The translations under genes and the position numbers were made by a program. The notes below the pieces were generated by a model. It was given only the letters and a program-made list of their open reading frames with translations. It did not search any database and had not been told where the DNA came from. A stretch of DNA of 64,000 nucleotides, from positions 1,997,018 through 2,061,017 of the forward strand of contig PSQN01000006.1 of the NCBI GenBank assembly GCA_002989075.1, read 5' to 3'. Positions 1-10,789 of the stretch are shown here, in pieces; within the stretch, counting starts at the first letter, position 1; the number at the start of each line of letters is the position of its first letter. The DNA is from Arthonia radiata. Lineage: Eukaryota; Ascomycota; Arthoniomycetes; Arthoniales; Arthoniaceae.

Positions 1-381
1 ACTGTCGTCGAGAGAGTCGATAGATTGCTCTTGCTCATTGAGTGCGTTCAGCACTGCTTTTGGTATTTCAACTTTTCCCGAGGCACGAGCCTTCTCGAAA
101 CTCTCAATCTTAGACGCACTCGATCTCACCAAGTCTTCAATGCCATCCACCTTATCGCCGAGGTCTTTGAGAACCTTCTTGGTCACGTCAGACCGAGACT
201 CTGGTTTCTTGAGATGTTCAAGAGCTTTTTCCAAAGAAGTCAGTCTCTTGAAAGCTTCTTCGACCTTCCCACCATCTGTCTGGACCGCTTTCTTGACCTG
301 ATCGATACGATTCTGTACCTGTGTGATGTGCCAGATCACGGACGAGGGTCGCTGCCCATGGCCAGTGTCCAAGTGAGACAT
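1..381 (-). CDS. Coiled-coil protein, 5' part (runs off left edge)
   Basis: No family recognised. An open frame starts at an ATG at 381 (MSHLDTGHGQRPSS...) and stays open to the first base of the window, giving at least 127 residues; the C-terminal remainder lies outside. After about residue 25 the chain is rich in Lys, Glu, Leu and Ser with heptad-like spacing (VKKAVQTDG, LEKALEHLKK, VLKDLGDKVDGIEDL), so a long coiled coil is likely. The frame is closed by a stop at 481-483, which fixes the upstream limit unless there is an unseen upstream exon. A scaffold or cytoskeletal role would be only a guess. The composition is clearly protein-like, but the gene model is incomplete. Confidence 0.55.
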   Translation of the reverse strand, partial: MSHLDTGHGQRPSSVIWHITQVQNRIDQVKKAVQTDGGKVEEAFKRLTSLEKALEHLKKPESRSDVTKKVLKDLGDKVDGIEDLVRSSASKIESFEKARASGKVEIPKAVLNALNEQEQSIDSLDDS

Positions 382-1373
382 TGTGAGTATTGTCTTTGAG
401 CTGGAAAGCTTCTGGCTGTGGTCGGATGATGAGCAGTGTCCTTCAGCAGCCTTGTATCGTTGTAGCTGTTCAAAGCAAATTCAGTGTGGGTGCTCTGTAT
501 TCGTTGGAAAGATCAGTCCGATGAAGGAAAGGATAAGCATGAGTGGGAAACACGCTTTGTAAGGCGGGTCTTTAGCAAATGCAAGGAAGATGTTGCATCG
601 TCTTCTCGCCTCGTCGCTGTCAGGTAGCTCACATTCGACTTTGATTTCGCACAACATTAACAGCCAGACAATGACTACATATGGCAAGATCCAGCGAGGC
701 ATAGACAATGGGGAGATAGTGGACGATGATGGAAAGATTCGCGAAAGAGAAGAGAGGATGAATGAGAGATTGTGAGAGGGAATCAGCAAAGCGGTCGAGA
801 AACGAGGCAGGCGCGACCCACACCGCCAGTACACAAGATGACTTCGGCGAAGAGCAGTCAGCGTTCTCATGATGAAAATTCCATTCGATTAGCCAGCACC
901 TACATAACAGTAGCGAAAAGCCTTGTGACGCCAGCTCTGCACGCCATGAACGCATGAAATCGATAGCACCCGCAATAACGTTGGCCATGCGTACACATCG
1001 ACTTCGCACCCTACGGCATGCATAGGAGCATTCGGTATCCTCGCCATTCGCCCTTGCCTCCTTCATCACTCAACTTGTCCCCAGCTCACCTCTGCCGAGT
1101 GAGTGGTGACCAAGACGAATGCGCCAAAGTGTGCAGGGCGCAAATGTACACTACTCAGATTGGGTATGATGGATGAATCTCACTTTTAAAGAAAATGCTG
1201 TCGTGACTACCGTAACGTCTTCTCCGTCAAGTACCACTCAGTTGCCTTTGCTTCGCGATGCTGTATCCCAAGAGTCTCAGACAGATGGCAGCAAGTATTT
1301 CGAAGTATCGTAGACTGTCTAAATAAGATCTGTAATCCTCGTTAGCGTAATGCATGAATGACCCTCTGGGCAA
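382..1373. other. Intergenic, about 1 kb
   Basis: This holds the upstream region of the coiled-coil gene and the 3' flank of eIF4A. On the minus strand, 702-481 is a 73-residue ATG frame with two hydrophobic stretches (WILPYVVIVWLLMLC and ACFPLMLILSFIGLIFP). It could be a small membrane protein, but nothing else supports it. No RNA gene or repeat was seen. Confidence 0.5.
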
Positions 1374-2775
1374 TTATAGCATACCAGCCACGTTCATGGG
1401 CATCTCGTCAATCTGGGTGCTGTAGAACTGCTCAATCTCACGCATCATGCGCACATCGTCGGCGGTGACAAAGTTGATGGCCACACCCTTTCGGCCAAAT
1501 CGACCACCACGGCCGATGCGGTGGATGTAGTTCTCGCGGTTGGCAGGTAGGTCGTAGTTGATGACCAGGGAGACCTGTTGGACATCAATGCCACGCGCGA
1601 GCAAGTCAGTGGCGATCAGCACACGCGATGATCCAGATCGGAACTCCTTCATAATGACATCGCGTTGACCCTGCTCCATGTCGCCGTGCATGGCGGACAC
1701 AGTAAAGTCACGGCCAGTGAGCTTGTCGGTCAACCAGTCGACCTTTCTCCGCGTGTTGCAGAAGATGACGGCTTGAGTGATGGTGACGGTCTCGTAGAGA
1801 TCGCAGAGGGTGTCCAGCTTCCAATCTTCCTTCTCGACGGCGATGTAGAATTGCTTGATACCTTCAAGCGTGAGTTCCTGTTTCTTCACGAGGATGCGCA
1901 CGGGATCGCGCATGAACTTGGTGGTGACCTCAAGCACGTCTTGAGGCATCGTTGCTGACAGCAGTACGACCTGGGTAGACTGGGGAAGGAGCTGGAAGAT
2001 ATCGTAGATCTGCTCGGTGAATCCGCGCGACAGCATCTCATCAGCCTCATCGAGGATGAACATCTTGATGCTGTCGGTACGCAGCACGCGGCGCTGAATC
2101 ATGTCTTGAACACGGCCAGGAGTGCCGACAACGACTTGAGGACCATCTTGCAGAGCCTTCATGTCATCTCGGACGCTAGTGCCACCGATGCAGGCATGGC
2201 ACTCGATGTTCATGAAGTCGCCAATGGCAACAACGACCTTTTGAATCTGCTGCGCAAGCTCACGCGTGGGCGCGAGAATGAGGGCCTGGCACGCCTTCTG
2301 GCTGTGGTCGATCTTTTGCAGGCAGGAGACCGAGAAGGTGGCGGTCTTGCCAGTGCCGGACTGAGCCTGAGCGATGACGTCGCGACCTGAGCGAGGAAGT
2401 TAGTAAAAAGGAGTTCGACGGCTAGATTAGATTTTCTGCAATGTACCTTGAATGACGGGCATGATAGCGCGTTGCTGGATGGCTGAAGGTCGCTCGAAAC
2501 CGTAGGCATAGACACCTGCTCGTCGTTAGCCGCTCGGTCCCCCATTCAATGTGTTTGAAGGGATCATACCTCGAAGCAGCTCAGCCTTGAGCGCCATGGA
2601 GTCGAAGGAGTCAGTGACTTCATCGTAGTTGGACTCGATCTGGCCTGCGGAGGTGCATTTCCGTTAGCCCCACGCACAATGTAATCAGGTTAATCGTTCG
2701 CGAAGAACTGGAGCCGCGTTTTAGAAGTGCGCACATACCCTCTTGGAGGTCCTCGAGTCCCTTGGAGTCAGCCAT
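1374..2775 (-). CDS. TIF1: Eukaryotic initiation factor 4A (DEAD-box RNA helicase)
   Basis: ATP-dependent RNA helicase of the cap-binding complex; it unwinds 5' UTR structure for 40S scanning in the cytoplasm. Four exons: 2775-2739, 2644-2570, 2515-2447, 2386-1374, joined by GTATGT, GTATGA and GTACAT donors. They encode 397 residues, close to the roughly 395 usual for eIF4A. Visible motifs in order: the Q-motif region ([10 protein letters not shown]), Walker [11 protein letters not shown] (66-75), DEAD (173-176), SAT (204-206), ARGIDVQQ, and HRIGRGGR (from 349). The VYAYGFERP and IDEMPMN segments are typical of eIF4A rather than of Fal1 or Ded1. All introns lie in the first fifth of the gene. 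It is divergent from the JmjC gene. Confidence 0.95.
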
Positions 2776-3183
2776 GATTGCGGTTGGTGACTGTCAACGG
2801 ATCAACGACTCTGCGGTCGAGATCCGGTGCGGTGTGTGTGGGGTTTCTGTTGGGAAGGCGGTAGCGCTCTTGAGCGATCTACCGGCTTGACGATTGTTTG
2901 TAAGTAGTTCTGAAAGACCTGAAATCTCTATTGCGAGACCAGGAGACGTGTTGCGATAAATTTGTGTGAAAGTAGAAGAATGAGAAAGTGGGCGATTTGC
3001 CTTTGGAAAAAAAGTCAGGGAAGTATCCAATTTTCACATGTGGCTAGTGGGCAGCACCGCCACGATGTCTTTGAACGACACCACAGTTTGTAAATTTGAT
3101 CAATTTCAGAGCGCCAATTTTTTCCATGTGAGGCCAACAAGCCGTCAAGACCGGATGAAAAACCGAACCGCTGCAAACGCATA
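2776..3183. promoter_or_regulatory. Shared promoter of eIF4A and the F-box/JmjC gene
   Basis: The two ATGs are head-to-head with 408 bases between them. Two CCAAT boxes are visible on the + strand at 3027-3031 and 3114-3118, possible sites for the HAP complex whose HAP3 subunit is encoded at 28.9 kb. The link to HAP is inference. Confidence 0.45.
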
Positions 3184-4884
3184 ATGGCTTCCTCGGTCGT
3201 CACCAACTCATTGGCGACCACGACAACCAAAAGACCGCGCGAAGACACCTCCAGTCTCCCCTCCAAGAGATCCCACCCTCGATGCACAACATCTCCGGCA
3301 AAAAATGAGTCAGAAGGCGCGAAAGACCGGACAGAGACGGCTGAAACCCTATCAGCTGCGCATAGTGGCGTAGAAGAAGCATCACTAAGCAGCGCTCTTC
3401 CGCAGCACCCGCAAGGGATCAAACCGTTGGGCAACCTTTACTCAGCAACCCAACTGAACCTGAAGACTCATGCTGGCTCATTCGCCAGTCTTCCAGACGA
3501 ATTGCTTGTCCATATTCTCGAGCAGCTGGACTTGCGTGAGCTGCTCTCTGTAGGCGCGACCTGTAAAGCTCTTTATGCTTTCGCACGGCACGATGAGCTT
3601 TGGAAGACGTTGCTCGTTGAGTCGCCCCTAGCATTTGCTCACGAAGGACAGCGTTTGCAGTGGCAAGGCTCATGGCGGGCGACGTACTTGCATCTGCCGC
3701 CAGACAAGCAGTTCGTAATCGACTGCAAGGGCTTGTACTCTGACACGTTATATCGCCCTTTCCATTGTGCGCATCTGCCCATGGAGTCATATGCTGACCC
3801 TACGCGATTTCGCTCGAGTATTCCCAAATTGCCTGACCTTACGCCTGAAGAATTCAAGGCTAGGTGGGTGGACCGCCCGTTCATTTTGACCGAACCAGTG
3901 AAATCCTGGAAAGCATGCCGCGAATGGGATCTATACCAGCTACGGTCGCAGTTCGGGTCCCAGATGTTTAGGTGCGAGGCTGTAGAATGGCCGATGGAGA
4001 CGTACGCTCAATATCTGAATGGTACTGATGATGAGTCGCCCTTGTATCTGTTCGATTCTAAGTTTGTCGAGAAGATGCACTTGAGAGTAGGCGATGCTGT
4101 GGTGGAGGCTGGCTCAATTCAAGATGAAGTTGATTATATTCCACCTCGTGCATTCTATCCAGATCTGTTCACTGCATTGGGCGACGAGCGTCCTTCACAC
4201 CGCTGGCTCATCATAGGTCCTCCACGGTCAGGCTCGACTTTCCATACTGATCCAAACGGCACTTCGGCATGGAATGCGGTGCTCAAAGGTCGCAAGTACT
4301 GGATCATGAGTCCGACACCTCCTCCGGGCGTGTACGTAAGCGAAGATGAGTCTGAAGTAACAAGCCCGTCAAGCATTGCAGAATGGCTGATGGGCTTTCA
4401 TGACGAGGCGAGGATGATGCCTGGCGTCTGCGAAGGCATTTGTGAAGAGGGCGATGTTCTCCATGTGCCGGGAGGGTGGTATCATCTTGTGCTAAATCTG
4501 CCGCCGGAAGATGAGTCTCTTGGGGATAACATAGCTATCACCCAGAACTTCGTCCCGGAGCCACGACTACCGACGGTCTTGAAGTTTTTGAGAGACAAGC
4601 CTGACCAGGTCAGCGGGTTTCACTTTAGTGATGACAACCAGGCAGAAGGACAACATCCAGTGTCTGTTGGCTTCAGTGCCTACGACTTACTAGTTGAGCG
4701 ATTGAATCAGGAGCATCCTGTACTGCTCAACGAGGCTTTATCTAAGATCGACACAAAGGAGCCTTCACAAGCGGCGGCCAAGAGTGGCGTATGGGAGCAA
4801 GTGGTCCAACAGAAGGAGTCCGGTGGTGGCGGATTCTCTTTTGGATTCGGGTTCGAAGACGAAGACGATGAAGCGAACGCCTAG
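3184..4884 (+). CDS. F-box and JmjC domain protein (JMJD6-like oxygenase)
   Basis: An intronless 566-residue frame. Residues 1-95 are a basic, Ser/Thr-rich low-complexity head. Residues 100-145 form an F-box (LPDELLVHILEQLDLREL), the Skp1-binding element of SCF ubiquitin ligases. A JmjC fold follows at about 225-470. The metal-binding HxD is in GSTFHTDPNG (His near 354) and the distal His is in HVPGGWYHLVLNL. The RWLIIGPPRSGSTFHTDP stretch is characteristic of the JMJD6/phosphatidylserine-receptor-like branch, so it is an Fe(II)/2-oxoglutarate oxygenase acting on protein or RNA-linked substrates. Substrate is unknown. The last 40 residues are Gly/Glu/Asp-rich. An F-box fused to JmjC suggests coupling of hydroxylation or demethylation to SCF recruitment (inference). 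Confidence 0.88.
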   Translation: MASSVVTNSLATTTTKRPREDTSSLPSKRSHPRCTTSPAKNESEGAKDRTETAETLSAAHSGVEEASLSSALPQHPQGIKPLGNLYSATQLNLKTHAGSFASLPDELLVHILEQLDLRELLSVGATCKALYAFARHDELWKTLLVESPLAFAHEGQRLQWQGSWRATYLHLPPDKQFVIDCKGLYSDTLYRPFHCAHLPMESYADPTRFRSSIPKLPDLTPEEFKARWVDRPFILTEPVKSWKACREWDLYQLRSQFGSQMFRCEAVEWPMETYAQYLNGTDDESPLYLFDSKFVEKMHLRVGDAVVEAGSIQDEVDYIPPRAFYPDLFTALGDERPSHRWLIIGPPRSGSTFHTDPNGTSAWNAVLKGRKYWIMSPTPPPGVYVSEDESEVTSPSSIAEWLMGFHDEARMMPGVCEGICEEGDVLHVPGGWYHLVLNLPPEDESLGDNIAITQNFVPEPRLPTVLKFLRDKPDQVSGFHFSDDNQAEGQHPVSVGFSAYDLLVERLNQEHPVLLNEALSKIDTKEPSQAAAKSGVWEQVVQQKESGGGGFSFGFGFEDEDDEANA

Positions 4885-4989
4885 TACGGTATCGGCATTT
4901 GGGCCTCAGCATTGCTCTATGTCGTGTACATCTATGACATACAATACCCCCTGGTTCCAACCCCATGCGAGACTCAGTTATCAAGTCTC

Positions 4990-6232
4990 TCATTTCATCT
5001 CCTGCCCGTTCTCGCCGTCTATCGGCGTGTTGGGCTCGCTCGTGTCGCTCACCGCGAACACATCTCGGTCCGAAGCGTCGTCATCTAGATCTCGATACTC
5101 GCCCTCCTCTTGCAAGCTGATCTCGTCTCCGCCAGCCATGCTTCTCGTAAGGGTATCTGTCGCCAGGGCTTCAGGGTCATCTGCGTAGCCAGCAGCGTTC
5201 GCAAATGACCGTCCTCCGGTGATGCTTCGTCTTCTGTGACCAGCTGCGTGCTCTTCTTGTGTCTCGAGCTCTTCTGCTCGCTTCTTCGTCTGCTTGTAGA
5301 TGACCCACCCAGTAATGATACCAATAACTGCACCAACCGCGATGCCAAAGTAATTCCACGCGCGGTCGACTGCGCTCATTTTGCCTCCTTCTTCTGCGAT
5401 TCTGGCCAGCCTGCTGCCGATGAAGATGTGGATCAAGAGCTTGGGTGCAGCAACGGATGTCGCTGCCATGAATTTCAACCAATGTACGGTAGGTATCGTT
5501 GCAATCGCACCGTTCGAGAACGAGTATGGCAGTGGACATAAGCGGACCATGCAGAGGAGCTTGAAGCCATCATGCTTGAGCACGAGAGACAAGGCGGCAA
5601 AACGTGTGTCGTTCTGGACCATGCGATGTACGTAGCCTGAAAGTATAGCCCTTGAGGCCAGAAATGAAGCGGTCGAGCCGAAGATCGTTGCGCTCGCTGC
5701 GATGAACCAACTGCGCGTCGAGTAGTCAGTCTCGGCCTCTTCCGGAACGTGGACCTATGATCTATACGCACCCATTTGGCAGCCCATACACGAAGCCGGC
5801 CAAGGTCATGCACATCGAGTACCCTATCATCGGCGGAAAGCTCACGAAGAACGTCGCGAGCCATAGTACCAGCCAGCCGCCTCTTACGTCCTTCCATCTC
5901 TTAGCCATGGGGCTCAGCCACGAAAAGATACGCTCATTGTAGATGAGAAACAGCAGGCCCATGGCAAGCGACATCAAGCCTGCCAGTATTACCAGCGCGC
6001 GATATAATGGCGATAGACGCATGAATGTTGACATGGTCGAGCGTCCCATAGTCTCCGACTTGTACATCATCCGCCCATACCAGTTGGGCGGGTAGTCCTG
6101 GCGGCGTCGGCCACCCAACGAGGAGCCGGACCGTCGCGGTCTTCGCCAGACTGGAGACTCGGAGCGAGTGGGAGATTCGTCGTCAACTGGCAAGGCCAGC
6201 GCTCGCGCTGTGGACTGGTAGTCGGCGGGCAT
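4990..6232 (-). CDS. TVP38: Golgi membrane protein TVP38 (VTT/SNARE-associated domain)
   Basis: Polytopic Golgi/endomembrane protein of the DedA/VTT family; members move or scramble lipids and act in vesicle traffic. Two exons, 6232-5772 and 5710-4990 (donor GTGCGT, acceptor GCGCAG), give 393 residues. The frame continues upstream of 6232, but without an ATG, so MPADYQST is taken as the start. Residues 1-70 are hydrophilic and Arg/Ser-rich. Hydrophobic spans occur near 79-98 and 118-136. The VTT core includes PPMIGYSM, GFVYGLPNG, VRLCPLPYSFSNG and AATSVAAPKLLIHIFIGS. A last membrane span (FGIAVGAVIGIITGWVIY) precedes an acidic, phosphorylatable cytosolic tail ending GENGQEMK. The 3' end is 105 bases from the convergent JmjC gene. 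Confidence 0.88.
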
Positions 6233-6841
6233 GCTTTGATGGAGCCACGAGTATGCCGCGTAGAGGCTGTAGTGGATTCGGGGTTCGTCGCGGACGTAGA
6301 TAGGTCTCAAAGGCTCATCTCAAGGAATGACTACTGCGCCGATGTGCTCAAAGGGAAGAAGTGTAGCAGGCGGAGCATAGGCAAGGGAAAAGAAGGCTGG
6401 CCGGTGCCGTGTCAAAGTGAGGGCCGCGTTTGAGACGTTCCTGGTCGTTCACTGCGCCGACCAATGACGTCGCAGCCAAGGGCTGTCTTCAAAGCTGACG
6501 TTGGCGCTCATCTTCAGAGGTTCGAGAGACCGAGATCATTGGGCTCGGTGTCAAGCTGGTTGCGCATCTTGTATTCAATCCGCGCTCGCACCTAGCGATC
6601 TTTTTGGAGCATTATGTAAAAGCTGTACAGAACCTTCCTTCTCCGTGCCTGGGGCATCTCAAATATGCCTCCTGGCCGCACCGATGATACCGCACCGGGT
6701 ACGACGTCATACTCCGTCTCCCATCCAGTCCGGCAGTCCAGCAGTCCATCATGTACATCTTACATATTAGGCGAAATTTCACGGGTATAGGCGTGCTGAT
6801 ATAAAACAAAACACAGCGCTTACCAGTTTGGTTCGTCCAGA
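6233..6841. promoter_or_regulatory. TVP38 upstream region / RAX2 3' flank
   Basis: A CCAAT box at 6461-6465 overlaps a CRE-like TGACGTC (6465-6471). A second GACGTCA lies at 6703-6709. These are plausible bZIP sites for TVP38 about 230-480 bases upstream of its start. No coding frame is convincing here. Confidence 0.3.
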
Positions 6842-9800
6842 TCATAACCGTCCCCCTCCCCCGTTTCCTACTCCATTGAATAATCGCTCCGGAGAGATGT
6901 TGCCCAGGTTACCGCCGTTCTTCTCGTAGCTTGGTATAGTGGTCGGTGCTGGCACGTACCCTTCCCTTTGTCGGCGGTACCTCTCCGCGAGAATGCCGGC
7001 AACGACAACGAGGAAGATGAGTGCCAGAGCGATTGCAAGCGCTATCAAAACCACAAAGCCAAGCGCAAGATGGTGGCTCGACGGCGATTTGAGTAAATTG
7101 TCCTGGTTCTCGACGAAGATCGATCGCAAGGTGCCTGGAGTACCATCTTGCATGGTCGACAGGGCAAATGGGCGGAAGGTCGTCCCGTCAAAGATGGCTG
7201 CACTGGCGTTGCCGAAACCTTGGATCTCAAGCAAGCCTGTGATCATCAGAATCTGACCCGCAGAGACTGTGTTGGTGCTTTGATGCTCGTTCTTTGACGG
7301 CATTATTTGAATACCTTGTATCTCTGTGGCCGCACCAAACTGCTGCAACGACATGACAGGTGTCCATGTCCCGTCTGGAGGGTTGGGGAAATTGGAGGAT
7401 GAAGAGGTGAACTTGGTGAGGAAAGCCGATCCATTTGAAGCGACGCCAGCGGCAAAGAAAGACCGGTAGGTGTTGTCTGTGGCAGTAAAAGCGGTGATGG
7501 GTCCAGGCACGTTGCCGGCATCGTTGCTGCCCGCGAAAGAGATGTAAGTGTTCGCTCTAGCATCGTAGACTGCCATGGTCGACCCAACCCCCATCAGCGT
7601 GAAATTGCCGGCCATGAAGAGATTCGTTTGACTTCCCCATTTTAGAGCGTTGAAAACACTCTTGTCACCCACTGGCTGAGGCGGCTGATTCCACTGTCGG
7701 ACGGAGTTGTCGAAGATGCAGAGTCCATTGCACGGGAGAGATCCAGCGCTAGAGAAGGACCCGCCAAAGTATACCGTCGGAGATGAGGGCCGAGCTGCAA
7801 TAGCCTCGACGACAACATTGCTCCCTTGAAGAGCAGGGGCTTGACTTGATGACGGCTGCCCTGTCTTCAGGTCATATTCAACGAATCCATTGTCGATCGA
7901 GCCGCCGGCAAAAAGGAGGGTTTCCTGCGTGTCGAGGGCGAGTATGGCCGAATCTGACGAGCCATTCCCCGCTAATCCTGTGATCTGATTGTTGTTGTTG
8001 TTGGTATTGTTCACCAAAGCAAGATTCTCGATCGTAGATCCGTTTGAGGCTCGCGCAGTGAAATGTCCACCAGCTATGGTGATGTTCAGGCCGTTCTGGG
8101 CATAGAACAAACCGGCCACGACCCCTGCCACGGGTTGCTGGGTGCTAGCCCGCTTCTGTAGACCTGACTGCGGAGAAGTTGGCTGAGGCTGCACACGAAG
8201 AGGAAGCTGTTGGAGACCAAAGCTTGAGCCGGAGGTTTGTACGCCGCTGAGACCGGTGACCTGCAGAGTCTGAGAGTCAACATCACCACCCCAAACTTGG
8301 TTGGTCCCCCCGCCCGCCTGTGAGCTGATGTGACCAAGGAGGGCAATAGTACTGGAGCCAAGATTCTGGAGCCAGTTATTGCGTGATGGCACCCAAATCG
8401 CTACATCCTGAACGGAGACCGCAGGGTTGTTGCCGAACGGTAAGGTCTGATTAAAGTAGCCACTGACTGCTAAGGCCGGCTGCTGCTCAGAAGAAGAGAC
8501 ATTGATGTTGACTGGCACGATGTCGTATACCATGCCATTGACGCCGCCTCCGAGTGGTTGCCACCGACGGCTGCCTGTATCATAGGACGCCACGTTCTGT
8601 AGACCGGAGGTCGAACCGTCCATGGTGTTCGTGAAGTTGCCTCCGAAATAGAGAATCGCGCCAGCTCGGTCACCATCTTGATAGATCGTCTGAACCGCTT
8701 GATTCAGCCCTCGGCCAGGAAGTGAAGTTGCGTTGCCCTTTTGAATGACCATGACGTTGTCGAATGAAGGCGCGGAGAAATTGCCGCCAACATAGGTATC
8801 GCCGTCTACGACTGCAAGAGCTTGTATTTGCGCATTCTCATCGAGTGAGTTACCGGCTTGATCTATAGGGGAATTTTGGTCACCTGCACCGTTGATGGCC
8901 TGATTGGGATCGTATTCGAACAATCCGTTCAAACCGCTGGTAGAGTTCCGCAGTACGAACCCTACCCTTGATGCCACTGTGACGAGGTTCGGTCCTTGGC
9001 CAGCCATTGGCGTGAGAGTGACGGATGGGCGAAAAGAATCGGAGCTGGCGTCAATATAACCATAGTAGACCTCGTCGTACTTGTCATAGTTGTTCCTTTG
9101 GGCGATCGTTTTAGTGACGTTTCCAGCTGAGCCTTGACTCGAGACAACCTGTCCAGTGATGTTGACCATACCCCGATTGCTGCAGCTGTTGTCTTGAATA
9201 CAGCCTGGGGTCCACACTTGGATCGAGTAGTTGCCTGACTGCTTAAGGTCTGGGATGAACACTATTGATGGAATATCTGTGCCGCTCCCAGTCCCGGCGA
9301 ACGAGAGAGCGCTCAAAAATTGTGTTGAGTTATCCGGTGGGTACACTGTATTCCAGTCACCGTTGAGAGTTGAGTTTGACCCGTAACTAACGTCGTCGCA
9401 CTTTGGCTCATTGAAGTTTTGGATTGCATATGAAAAAATCTCTGTTGTGGATATCATTAGCTTGAAAAATGCATGATCGATCAAGAGACTTACGATCTTG
9501 AAACAATTGAATGCCACCGAGACCACCACCAGAACCATAATAAGCAGAGATGTCAATTCGGAGCCCGTACATTTCAATGGGATTGACAAAGTAGAAGTCT
9601 TGGTATGTGCTATTGTTCTCCGGTAATGGACATTCCCGGTCGCAGTACTGCTGGCCTGTGTCTGTGAAAAACGTGAAATTCGCGATGCCGCTTGTGGGAT
9701 AGAATGTATATCGCCAGGTCCGAGTGCCATACCCAGGTGTTTGCGCATTGAACAGGCGCAATTTGGTCGGTAGAAAGGCGAATCCAAAGTCTGCGCGCCA

Positions 9801-10789
9801 GAATCCTTGTTGATTGTCTGCAAGAAGCCAGTCATTGCCCGTCTGCGCATTGCTCCTGCAAATGATGCTTTTGGGGTCGCTTTGATCGGGACGGGTGGAT
9901 GTGTTTGGGAAGGAGGAGATGTTGGCGGAGCCAATGTTGATGGCTTGAGCATCTGGCGTACGCGGGGACCCGACACTGCCGTTTCCAATGCCCGTGAATG
10001 ATCCTCCGTAGACTATGTGACCGTTTGGGAGAGCTTCGATGGAGTTTACAGGCCCGTTGAATCCAAGAAAAGGTAGATTAGTCCAGCCGGTTGTCCAAGT
10101 AATTACCTATCGTTCACAGTCAGTAAATCTGTTACTCAGATTGAAGATGGAGTGACCGAGGAGTTACATTCGAAGCCTGTCCAGCGGAAAACGAGCCACC
10201 AAAAAAGACCTGATTATCCTGGCACAACAGTGTGGTGACTGCGCCGCTGAGTCCAGGGAGAGGCGTTACTCGTCTAGTGTTGATATCGACCAGCGCAGCG
10301 GCAGTCGCCGGCTGTCCTTCGACTGAGGTGAAGTTACCAGCGATGAGCTTCTGGCCTTGAAAGTCGCAAACGTCATAAATAGTCTGCACTTCAAGTCAAT
10401 AACACGACTTCCCAGAGCTAGGAGCGATGATGCATTTGACACGTACTCCATCCGTTGTGACTAGACTCCCAAAGCCACCTAAGCATCTCGTCAATAAATT
10501 GCGTTCTCCCTATTTGCATAGATAGAGGGCATAAAGTACCGTCTGGATATCTCGCTAATAGCGATTGGCTTCCATTATTCGATAACCCGTCTTCACCTTG
10601 TCCCAGGTAGTTGTAAAGCGATATGGAGTCGAAATTCCCTGCTAACGCGACGCTGCCGAGATCGGAAATGTCGAGATTCGCGGGCGGCGCAGAAGGGAAG
10701 GTGATAGCTTGTGTGCAGGGAAAGAGCCATAGCGACGTGATGACCTTGATCTCTGCAGGTACGTCTCTCCACCAACGTGCCAGCCACAT
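6842..10789 (-). CDS. RAX2: Cortical polarity marker RAX2 (type I membrane protein)
   Basis: RAX2 is a heavily glycosylated cell-cortex protein that marks growth or bud sites with RAX1; in filamentous fungi it acts in hyphal polarity. Five exons (10789-10540, 10478-10447, 10383-10168, 10106-9494, 9441-6842) give 1236 residues, like the roughly 1200 of yeast Rax2. The N terminus carries a signal-anchor-like segment (VITSLWLFPCTQA). The large extracellular part has repeated kelch/propeller-like units (LIAGNFTSV, VFFGGSFSAG, TYVGGNFSAP, ILYFGGNFTN, VYFGGSFSSAG, LFMAGNFTLMG) and many NxS/T sites. Near the C terminus a strong membrane span (LALGFVVLIALAIALALIFL) is followed by a basic and Gly-rich tail of about 50 residues. 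An Asn tract is encoded near 7990-8010. ATG 10789 is preferred because the frame upstream lacks another ATG. Confidence 0.9.

Noticed and set aside
5762-6310. TVP38 start at 6310
   Set aside because: That frame begins with TTG; the first ATG is at 6232.
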